Assembly: GCF_949628265.1 (NCBI RefSeq)
Contig: NC_088787.1
Coordinates: 37,002,844 to 37,066,843 of the forward strand
Length of the DNA: 64,000 nucleotides
Source: Cloeon dipterum
Taxonomy: Eukaryota > Arthropoda > Insecta > Ephemeroptera > Baetidae
Direction: 5' to 3'
Shown piece after piece: positions 55,268 to 64,000 of the stretch. The notes below the pieces were generated by a model, which did not search any database, had not been told where the DNA came from, and saw only the letters and a list, made by a program, of their open reading frames with translations. The first letter of the stretch is position 1. Each line of letters opens with the position of its first letter. The translations under genes were made by a program, and so were the position numbers.

Positions 55268-56938
55268 ATGACGCGGAAGAAGAAGTGTAATTTGCACACC
55301 ACTAAGGACAAGAAAAATCCGAAACAACAGGGCGGCACCAAATCCACTCAGCAAGAGCGTTCCATTGCTTCGTCCGTTTCGGAGGATGGAGTGTTTAAGA
55401 AACCCAAACCAAAGCAGAGAGACTCGGATCTGTCGAGCACTTCAAGCCGGAGTTCAACCTCCGGGTCTGCTTCAGCTACTCCTCGCCTCAGAGCTCCCGG
55501 TTTGCCGACACAATTGGAGCAAGTGAACATCGCTATTTGGTCTCAAGATGGATCATTCGACACAAGTAAAGCAATTTTATATTTTATTTCTTTAATAATG
55601 TTGGTATTTAATTTCGCAATTTGTGCTTTTTTTTACCCGCAGCCTCCAATCGTGGTCCAGCACAATCGACGCAGAGTGAACCAACAAAACGAGGTCGGGG
55701 GAGGCCACGACGTAAACCGCAACCAGAGCAAAGTAGTTTGTCGTCAGCTTCATCTACAAAGTCTTTCACGCCAATTTCACCCCATGCTGCTCCTGCTGAC
55801 ACGACGAAACGTGGTCGAGGAAAGCCTCGGCGCACGCCTCTACCACAAGCAGCCATCCCTACACCGGCTTTCTTGGCCTCTGAAAGCACTCAGACGCGGC
55901 CGCCACCACCTGACCAGGTCGAGAGCGCCAACAGCGCTATTCCCTTTGGTCGGTCGCGAGGACCAAGCCTGCTAGACACGGACGACGACGCCGCTGAAAT
56001 ACGCAGCGGCAGCTCCAATGCTTCAAGTTGATATACAATTAGTTACTATTTTTCGTACATATTTTTACTTTGTTCGTTCAAAAGGTTGGCGCGATCTTGA
56101 CAAATGCCCCGGCGAATACTCCGGAAGACACCGCCGCCCCGCTAATCAGGCCGAGGACGAGCAAGCATTGGCTGGCGCACTGGAGGATTAGGCCCGCGAC
56201 ATTCAACAAGTGCAGACTGCGTAAAACCCGAAATCTAATATTTTAATAATAAAAAATCACAATTTATCAATTTTGCAGACTGTCTGTTCCTTCACCGCAC
56301 GATGTTCCTCAAGTCGAGGACCACCCTGCGCCCGAGGTTGTTGTGCTGAATCCAGCTTTGAGACGAAGGTCCAAAAGACTTTCCGGTAGAGTGTCTTCTG
56401 CGACTGAACCAGAAAGTGGAGGCGAAGATGGCAATGAAAGCGATGATGAATACATTCCACCAGAGTCAATTAGAAAAGCGATTGGAGTAAAAACTCACCC
56501 AAAGCAGTCGCCGCAATTTCGCAGCCAGGTATTCAAATCGAGTTGAAACTTTTAAAAAACATTTAATTTCTTAACCGTCTGTTTTTAGAGCATTTCCGTT
56601 ACCAGGGAGGAAGCCACTCCAACTTTAGCCCCAATAGCTGCCCAGTCAGACGAGCCTCATTTGCAGGGTGACGAAATCGCCGCCAGGTGAACACTGTTTA
56701 ATTATAATTAAAAATTCAATTCCTCACAATAAACACATTTTCTAGCCTTTCCCAACTATCTGTGACTGAGAGTCCCACACTATTTGGACCAGATGCATTT
56801 ACGGAGGTCAGCCCTCTGGACGACCAAGATCGACAAATGGACCAATTCACCTTCGGTCATGCTAATCCCACTGACAGTGTGCGAAAATTTGTCGGCATGC
56901 AGTTACCAGAGACTGACACGCAGTCGTCAGCCAGTCAG
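55268..56938 (+). pseudogene. Helitron-associated gene, N-terminal exons with AT-hooks
   Basis: Exons in phase: 55268-55565, 55643-56026, 56085-56220, 56279-56528, 56589-56686, 56746-56938. The second holds two AT-hook-like motifs, RGRGRPRR (about 55690) and RGRGKPRR (about 55810). The third (RHRRPANQAEDEQALAGALE) recalls the R/N/E-rich stretch before the Helitron N-terminal domain but has a TAG at 56189. Exons four to six are acidic, Ser/Pro-rich. They lead towards the Rep exons at 57466, so I read them as the 5' part of one Helitron gene. The AT-hooks would bind AT-rich DNA (family knowledge). A separate host gene cannot be excluded. Confidence 0.6.
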
Positions 56939-57465
56939 GTAATTAAAAATTACGTTTATTTAAAAAAAATGAAAAAAAAATTCATTACAATCGACCTCGG
57001 TTTTTTATTTTTGGTCACTCAACATAAATTTTTGCGAATAATTGGCCAATATGCAGAGAACTAAATTTTTAATTCTAATTTTTGGATTCAAAGCAGATTT
57101 TCATTTTTCATTTTTTTGGCTGCTGCAACCTTCTGTTTAGCGCTAATAAAATAATTACCAACGGTCCATTATTCAGAGTGAACACCAGAACACAAACACA
57201 CCAAAAACAACTTTTCAAGTGGATCGGTGCAGGACAACAATAGAAATGAGCTCCATTTTTTCTCTAAAATTAAAATTAAAATATTAGGTTTCTCTCGTCT
57301 AGATCTGAGCCGCAGTGCTTCAATACGTTGAAACTTAGTCGACATTTAAATAAAGTGAGATTTCAGGAACAAGGATGGTTCGCGCCAATTGCCAAGCAGC
57401 TAAATTCCCTGTCATTTACGCAGTATAATTTAAATAAAATTAATAAAACAGAATTAATTTTGTAG

Positions 57466-58680
57466 GAAATAATTTTGTTCGGGCAGTGTATATACGAAAT
57501 TAAATCTCAAATCAAAGAAAATACATTTAAATTGCAAAACGCTAATATCTCTCACAAACACGACACGACAAGCACACTGAATATTATTAATTATGACGTA
57601 AACAATGAAATCCATTTCCTTCGTCAGCTGTCATTGACGCATTACGAGGCAAAGAGAGTCCACTTCGAGAACACCCCTGGCCGATTTGCTCCTGCGGTTT
57701 ATAAAATCCACGGAACCACATACGCTCACATGCTGCCATTAGATCCGACGGCGAGAACGGGACCCGGCGAGCAGCCTGCGCCAAATGCGCCGAACGCGAA
57801 TTTAGGAAGGAGGAGGAAAGCGCAACTGATTGTTTTGTCAGCCCCGAAAGAGTCGTGGACCAAGTTCGCGGGGTATTCGGCGGCCAAAGTCTTTCGGAGG
57901 AGGCGCTCACTAGATATTTGACTTTCTTATTGGACATCAACCCCTTCTACCGAACCTTTACGATGGCGCGACAATACATTTCTGAGCAGCTGGAAGCTGG
58001 AAACACCATCGGTAATATCACCATCGCATTCAAACAGCCCGGCCGCGACAGGATCACCTTACGGGACAAAACGCACGCCTTGCCAGTTTGCGAAACTGAA
58101 GTTGCCGCTCTCTTCGATACTGGCGGAGTTCCGGAAGGAATTCAGGCCTTCGTGGTGAAAAATGGATTCAAACAAAAGGTCCACCCCGCAGATCCGAACC
58201 GAAACCTCCTGCTCTACCCAGTCCTTTACCCACACGGCATTTGGGCCTGGTATCCTGGCGGCCACGAACATCAAGGGCCAAACCGAACCGCTGTTCGCAA
58301 CCGCGTGACCTTGCATGAACACCTAAGGTCAGTAATGGCCGACTATGTTTGAATGCAAAATTTCTAATTAAATTTTTATCGTCAGACTGCTCTGCTTCCG
58401 CCGAGAGCCGCCGCAAATTGAGCTCAACTGCGGTCCGTTGACACAGCAGTACCACGTGGACCAGTGGACACGAGTCCAGGAAAACGTGCTTAACTTCCTG
58501 CGCCACACCATGCCGCACGAAATGAAGCTTGATTCCATGAAGCACATGCAGGAGATGCTGCAGAAGGTCGCGGAGAACATGCACCACAAGGTTGGGAGGT
58601 CTTTTCTCTTACCGAAAAACCATCACTATGGAGACGAATCCATGCAGCAACTGTACCAACACGCCATCGTCAGCATAAAG
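57466..58680 (+). pseudogene. Helitron Rep, N-terminal (Helitron-like N) region
   Basis: An acceptor (ttttgtag) at 57458-57465 opens a frame with FAPAVYKIHGTTYAHMLPLD, matching the 'hGxxYHxxxxLxP' element of the Helitron N domain. A frameshift near 57775 leads to LTRYLTFLLDINPFYRTFTM and NLLLYPVLYPHGIWAWYPGG, both typical. An intron (58328-58385, 58 nt) splits it, then QYHVDQWTRVQENVLNFLRH and GRSFLLPKNHHYGDESMQQL follow. The exon ends at a donor at 58681. Confidence 0.8.
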
Positions 58681-58994
58681 GTGATCATTGAAATAACTTT
58701 TTTTCAATAAAAAGCTCAAAAATGTGAACTTTCGGTCTAGCAAAATTACGGTATTGCGAGCGACTCAAATTAGGGAATTAATTTTTTCGTATCAATTTTG
58801 GCCGCGATTACTAGCCTATCATAACCCAAATGCCAATAAAAGCAGCGAAACCAAGTTTGACAATTTTCCCGCCCATAGGAAAATTACGGCCAATTTTGGG
58901 AGCTGAATCTCGAATTTGACCATCGAACACACGCGAGCGCGTGCGCCCCTGTCTGAATCTCGATTTTCTCCGGTTTTTCTCTACCCAAATTGAT

Positions 58995-59200
58995 TTTATA
59001 AGGGTTTTTCGGTTCTTGGGGTGCAAATCGCGTGCACGGCAAAAGGAGAGTGCGGCGCGGCACCGTGCCGCACACATTTATGTTTGCCAAAATTCGAGTT
59101 TTGGCCGCAGGCTCAACCGCGACCAATCATTCGAAAGCGTTCGCCTAACGCTTTAACCTGGCACGGTCAAACGACCTTCCTCAGGGTCCCCCGATCTGAG
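58995..59200 (+). repeat. dispersed repeat shared with 53745-53945
   Basis: Long shared blocks such as gcgtgcggcgcggcaccgtg-like and cctggcacggtcaaacgacc, in the same order and orientation, link these two places. Confidence 0.75.
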
Positions 59201-59972
59201 ACCCTTCCGCAGGCAGAATTTAACCGCGTTTTCGGCGTTTTCCACCAAGTTTGACGCTGCTTTGCGATGGCCAGCCCACTTCGAACCAAAAACCTTTACC
59301 AGGTCGCCCACCCTGAACACTTCCACTTCGCGATTCAGCCGGCCGCAACGACTCATTTCTTCTCCGTCGTCAATATTAGGGCTTCTTTTCAGCGGATTTC
59401 GCACCTGTCGAGCGGTGCAGCATGCGCCGAGCGGCAGGCGAACTGCTTTCGACCGACTCGAACTCACTTTTTATTGTCTTCGATGCTAAAATACGACCGT
59501 TCGTTCGATCGCGGACCACGAACCCTCATCGGACGTGTCTCGCGAACGGCTTTCACCTGCCGCACCTGACCCAACTATTTCAGGGTCCCCCGACCTGAGA
59601 CCCTTCCGCAGGCCGAATTTTACCGCGTTTTCCACCAAGTTTGACGCTGCTTTGCGATGGCCAGCCATCTTCGAACCAAAAAACCTTTACAAGGTCGCCC
59701 ACCCTGAACACTTCCACTTCGCGATTCAGCTGGCCGCAACGACTCATTTCGCTTCCGTCGTCAGTATTTGTGCTTCTTTTCAGCGGATTTCGCGCCTGTC
59801 GAGCGGTGCACCATGCTCCGAGCGGCAGGCGAACTGCCGTCTACCAACTCGAACCAACTTTTCATTGTTTTAAATGCAAAAATTCGACCGTTCGTTTCAT
59901 CTCGGACCACGACCCCTCATCGGACGTGTCTCGCGAACTGCTTTCACCTGCCGCACCTGACCCAACAATGTC
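59183..59972 (+). repeat. tandem duplication, unit about 398 bp
   Basis: Two consecutive copies (about 59183-59580 and 59581-59972) share ccgacctgagacccttccgc, gacgctgctttgcgatggcc and ctgtcgagcggtgca-type blocks in order. Copies differ by point changes and small indels. Confidence 0.85.
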
Positions 59973-60746
59973 AGGGTGGCGCGACCTGACACGCGCAGAG
60001 CACCGAATTTTCAACGCAAGATAAAAATAAATTAAACGAGCTATTTTCGCAGAATCGATCCACAAAGCTGAAACTGTCAAATTTTTTATAAAAAATATAT
60101 TTCTTTCCTTATATGTGAAGCTGGATTGTCTGGCGCGGCTGAGTCACGGTAGTTGTCCACTTTCCCCTGAACCACTTCGAAATCTAATCCCGCAGTTATT
60201 AACGCATCTAACGATGTAATCTCAAGCAATGGAATTTGTCTCGTCGTCTCCAGATTCAGCCTCACTCTAATGAACTCGAATTTTTCGGTCTCGGTCGGCG
60301 TGGTTGCGAGTAGATTGAAAGAGTGAAATTATCGCCGAATCCGAAATCGTAAGATCTCGTCTGCAATGAGAGACGCACCCTGTTCAGGTGACGTGCGCTC
60401 TGGTCGGTGATTTTGGGCCATCTCATTTATTGTTCCCTGACCTACCGTGGGCTAGCTCAGGCCAACCCCCTGCGGCATCTATCGAAGGTAGAGAAACTGG
60501 GAGGGCGAAGCAGCTGGTCGCTGGGCTGTCGCACTCGTGCTGCACACAAGTTCGCTTTCGCACAATTTTGCACATAATCACTCCACTCGCACAAATACAA
60601 AAACAAGCAATAATCAAAGAAGAGAGGAAAAGATAGGAAAGATGTTTTTACAAAAATAAAAATAAATCAATCATTTTACACAATTTACGTGTTTGCCAAT
60701 TTCGCTATTGCCTTTATTACAAGTGATTGTAACAATGTATCTGTAG

Positions 60747-61505
60747 AAGACGGGAATGCCCAACTTCTTCGTCACCATTACGGCGAACCCCAGAGAGCCG
60801 GAGGTTAACGACATCGACGGTGTTGATTTCAATGATGGAAGCCTAAACTCGGATCTCAAATGCAGGGCTATCGCGGCAAAGGTTGAAAGAGTCAAGGACA
60901 TGTTCGTTAAAAGAGAAGATCTTCGGTAACGTCTAGAATTACGAAATGGTCACGGAATTCCAAAAGCGCGGGCTCCCACACGTCCATATCGTTCTGACCA
61001 CTGATCAGAAGTTACAACGAGATTCCGATTGTGCCGAGTATATGTTACAAGTAATTCATTTCAGCTCGTCAACCCGGACGACGATGACAGCTTTGTGTCC
61101 ACCGGAATCGCAGATCCCGCGGTCGACAAGAAACTGCATGATTGCGTGAAAAAGTTCATGCTGCACAACTGCACACCGCTCTGCGCCGCCGGCGACAATA
61201 GAGCGGTGTGCAAGAAAGGATTCCCGGTCGAGCAGAGGGATAACACGACGCTGAACGACGGCAAGGGATTCATCAGACTGAAAAGACCGCCCGGCGGACG
61301 CACCGTTCGTGTCCGAGGCCGTGTTTACAGCAATCGCGATGTCGTCCCGTACAACCCTTATTTGCTCAAGACGTTGAACTGCCACGTGAACGTGGTGCCG
61401 TTCAATAGTCTCCGCCAGATTCGCTATGTGTGCAAGTACATCACAAAAGGACCAGACATGGCCACCACCGAAATGACAGCTCAGCGTGTCGGTCACACCA
61501 TCCGA
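60747..61505 (+). pseudogene. Helitron Rep catalytic domain (HUH, two-Tyr)
   Basis: Sense KTGMPNFFVTITANPREPEV, then a frameshift and a TAG near 60905-60930, then EFQKRGLPHVHIVLTT with the HUH metal motif (H-V-H) at about 60975. It continues with CKKGFPVEQRDN, DVVPYNPYLLKTLNCHVNVV and RYVCKYITKG, which holds the paired Tyr used to nick DNA in rolling-circle transposition. A 14-nt GTAATT...TTTCAG relic (61051-61064) disrupts the frame. The exon ends at a donor at 61506. Confidence 0.85.
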
Positions 61506-61685
61506 GTAATTATTATTTTTGGCACTTTTAAATTAAAATATTTTTAACACAACCAATCTTTAAAAATTAATATTAAATTCTTACGAATAAATTTCCCACG
61601 TAAGCGTTAAAGCGGCAGTGGAAAATTTAATTTTTTTTCCTAATTTTTTCAATAAATTTTGAATTGTTTAAAACTCTACCCGCAG

Positions 61686-62931
61686 AATCCTGACCGGATG
61701 ACTAGAAGGGACCACGTGCACACTTCTACGGTAGTCACGGGGCTGGGCAGACCATCTGCGCCGCAGCAAACAGCGACGGGACAAGGCCAGCCGCCCTAGC
61801 AACCAGTGACTACCGGACAAGGGCCAGCCGATGAACCCGTAAATGGTCAGGTCGCCATCGACGAGCTGCAAAAAGTCCTCACCGTCCGCTACCTAACCTC
61901 CGTGGAATCCATGTAGACACTCCTGATGCTGTTCATGATCATGAAATACACTCTTCATGCGGTATTAATTCGCCACGGTTTTTTTTAAATACCAAATAAT
62001 TTCAACTCTTTTAGCACACAGGTCCTGGACCTAAATGTTCACACTCCCGAGCAAACGCCTGTCGTGTGGCTTGCGCGAACGGGGCAGGAAGGAGCGATCG
62101 CGGCCGCCGATCGACCGCTCAAGAAGAGCAAGTTCTTGGCTTATTTCGACCTGTACAGGACCGCCAACGATGTCGATCGCATCCTTCTGGAAAGAATCAA
62201 GTTTGTCGATGTGCCTGAATTCTTCACTTGAGATCGCAAGAAGCGCAAGTGGAACGCCAGGAAGCGCAAGGGAATCAGAATGCTGGTAAACCTGTATCCC
62301 GTCTCGCCAAAACACGAGGAGAAATTCTGGCTCCGCGCTATTGTTCAGCACAGGCCGTTAATTACGAGATTTGTAATTTATTCTAGCTCGTAAAATTCAA
62401 AATTTCGACCGAATCAATTTAATTTCAAGCTACGAAGACGCAAGAACAGTTGATGGCATCGAGCATCAGTCCTTCAGACAAGCGGCGGTCGCATTGGGAC
62501 TCGCCAGAGACGACCAATAACATAGGAACGTCCTGGAGGAAGCTAAAATGGGCGCAACCCCATTTTCAATGAGAGTGCTGTTCTTGATGCTGCTGCTCCT
62601 TGCTGGCCCTGCGCAGCCCAAAGAACTTTTTGAGGAATATTGGCGCACAAAGGTCGGTCCTTTTGCCCTGCAGCGCGATGAAGAAGGTCAGAGGCTCCGA
62701 CTACTTAGAAATTTTGCAAGAAAACTGCTGCTGAACAACGCAACGCTGGACCAAGAATTGATCCAAGAAATCGACATCAACGACATGCTGCGCATCCCGG
62801 ACCAAGACGCCGCTTTCGACGAAGGTCTTCAGGAAGAGGCACCTCCGAGCGAGGCGGAAGTCAGACGTAAGCAAAGATTTAATAAAATTCATTCGGTCCT
62901 TCGGAGAGCGCCGATAAATATATTTTTTTAA
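61686..62931 (+). pseudogene. Helitron Rep-helicase linker region
   Basis: After an acceptor at 61684-61685, sense includes IDELQKVLTVRYLTSVESM (before a TAG at about 61913), KSKFLAYFDLYRTANDVDRI, RKRKGIRMLVNLYPVSPKHE and EKFWLRAIVQHR (62100-62350), then TVDGIEHQSFRQAAVALGLA and MRVLFLMLLLLAGPAQPKEL to SEAEVR. These follow the order between Rep and helicase in Helitrons (RYxxxxEAxWR-like, A-F-F/L, FxLRxLL, SFxxAxxxLGL, LRxLFxxLL). The donor at 62867 (AGAC/GTAAGC) matches the intron position in the copy at 18.3 kb. No helicase follows in the window. Confidence 0.8.
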
Positions 62932-63000
62932 AATTAATTGACGTGACGAGCATCTTGTTGGTCTGCATTTTCATTTCCAACCATCAGAAAGTTTTAATAT

Positions 63001-63116
63001 AGTGGTCTGAAGAGACTCACGAACACGAAAATTGTCACTTAGAGACTCACTTGGAGGGGAAATTCGTGAAGAGACTCGGAGTCTCTTCGTGACAGTGAGT
63101 CTCTTCAGACCACCGA
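63001..63116. repeat. small palindromic element
   Basis: Outer arms GTGGTCTGAAGAGACTCAC (about 63001-63019) and its complement (about 63095-63114). An inner inverted pair, cgtgaagagactc / gagtctcttcg, lies near the centre-right. About 116 bp, noncoding, MITE-like. Confidence 0.75.
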
Positions 63117-63227
63117 AACTTCGCGGTTTTTCTGTCCTTCGTGACATATTTTAAACACCCAAATGTGAGTTCGTGTGTATGGATTTTAATGGCGCCGTCG
63201 TCGCGATTTTATTATGTTGGCACATTT

Positions 63228-63242
63228 CCCCCCCCCCCCCCC
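63228..63242 (+). repeat. poly-C run
   Basis: About 14 consecutive C. Such a run is prone to length error in assembly. Confidence 0.85.
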
Positions 63243-63513
63243 ACAGGATTGGGGCGGAGCCAAGTGGCGGTTGCGGTTTTTCAACGATATTTCGGATAAT
63301 TTTACCGGCACCGCGTCTTCCCCACTTCTGTGAAAGATTGTTTGGCCGCCATGGTTGCTGTTTAAAGTGTGCCTCATAAGCGTGGTAAATTGTGTTTATG
63401 ATGTGTTTTGTGTTGTGTTTACCCTATCTGGGGGCGTGAAAGTTTTGCGTTTGTGTAGTGATGTGAAGGGGGATAATTGATTGGTGTTGCTGGAGGGTGA
63501 GTAACTATTGTAA

Positions 63514-63820
63514 GATGCCTGGAGAGGGTGTTTTCACGGGGTGGCTTGGAGGTTGTCCAGAAATCGATGCAGCCAAAGAAGCAATTATTGGCATGTTTCT
63601 CATCTTTAAATGTGTTGTTTGGGTCATGCCCAAGTTATTGTTGGGCACGGTGGGTCAAGCGGCTAATTTTTTCGGCAATGTAGCGGTTAAACCAGCGGCT
63701 AAAATAGCGGCCAAACACGCGGCACTGTTTCCTTTAATATTGAAGGCGATGGATGGAGCTAAACAAGTGTTCAAATCAGTGGCTAACTCAGCGACCTTCA
63801 AGTTGCAAAGCTCTTGGTAA
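63514..63820 (+). CDS. hypothetical protein, about 101 aa, hydrophobic and Ala-rich
   Basis: ATG at 63514 (context taagATGc) opens MPGEGVFTGWLGGCPEIDAA; an upstream in-frame ATG at 63497 would add six residues. Residues ~20-45 (AIIGMFLIFKCVVWVMPKLL) can form a membrane helix, followed by Ala/Lys/Phe amphipathic helices (AAKIAAKHAALFPLILKAMD). The stop is at 63818. No family is recognised. A membrane-active or membrane-anchored small protein is an inference from composition. The frame may have further exons outside the window. Confidence 0.5.
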
Positions 63821-64000
63821 TGTGTGGACACATGACTCGTTTATTGATAATTTTAAAGCAGCTTTGAATTTGTTAAAATAATGTGACGAACAGAGATGCA
63901 TTGCAGCCCGCAAATTTAATTTTTATTTTGCAATAGATGATTCATGCGTTATTTCGTGACACATTTACAAGACAAATTGTGTGACAAATCGTGTCCGGGT
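63821..64000. other. 3' flank, nothing recognised
   Basis: AT-rich sequence with no polyadenylation hexamer that I would assign with confidence. Confidence 0.4.

Larger units (their letters stand above)
58681..60746 (+). other. large Helitron intron filled with repeats
   Basis: The donor at 58681 and acceptor (tgtatctgtag) at 60745-60746 are in phase 0 and join SIK to KTGMPNFFVTITANP, as in Helitron Rep. Within it are a dispersed repeat (58850-59200), a tandem repeat (59183-59972) and otherwise noncoding sequence (59973-60746). Confidence 0.6.

Overview
The window looks like arthropod, probably insect, nuclear DNA. It is AT-rich, its introns are short (about 45-75 nt, GT-AG), its transposon load is heavy, and it carries CR1, R1/Jockey-like, R4-like, Gypsy, P-type, hAT, pogo-like and Helitron sequences. 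No bacterial operon, rRNA or CRISPR array was seen. Most open frames are shadows or transposon debris. Splice sites matter here: several genes show up only when short exons are joined in phase.

1-14 kb is a nest. A decayed pogo/Tigger-like DDE transposase gene (1651-1945, 5516-6467, 13421-13613) is cut twice. A CR1-type LINE (about 1960-5515) interrupts its N-terminal part. A 6951-bp segment (6468-13418) with 15-bp perfect terminal inverted repeats interrupts its C-terminal part. Removing that segment with one copy of an AA duplication restores the transposase frame. The segment carries an intact 13-exon minus-strand gene (8607-12250; 579 codons plus stop) for a DUF4806-like protein with an RS-rich tail, and possibly a two-exon gene for 89 aa on the plus strand. 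It looks like an undescribed gene-carrying mobile element.

14-22 kb holds fragments: a truncated CR1 tail, a possible LTR, a Ty3/Gypsy RNase H-integrase piece, a Helitron helicase piece whose introns can be read exactly, a P-type transposase C-terminus, a tail-to-tail pair of LINE 3' ends, and a THAP-like exon. 22986-31336 is a very young LTR retrotransposon. It has a 5-bp target duplication AGTCG and LTRs identical except for an 11-bp tandem duplication. It encodes Gag but no protease, RT or integrase, and it has a separate spliced-looking exon for an arginine/serine-repeat protein.

31-36 kb is noncoding and holds two large inverted repeats. 36-40 kb is a nearly intact minus-strand CR1-type LINE, broken by one frameshift and by a 184-bp hAT-type MITE with an 8-bp target duplication. 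42.4-43.6 kb has phase-compatible exons of a zinc-finger gene on the minus strand. 43.6-50 kb is a mosaic of LINE, R4-like, Gypsy and hAT fragments. 51.1-52.2 kb is a P-type transposase N-terminal half. 52.2-54.3 kb is GC-rich noncoding repeat. 54.8-62.9 kb is a decayed, intron-containing Helitron Rep gene whose large intron hosts repeats also found at 53.5-54 kb. The window ends with palindromic repeats and one small hypothetical gene. Boundaries given to the base come from splice sites, repeats or duplications read directly; those marked 'about' are estimates.
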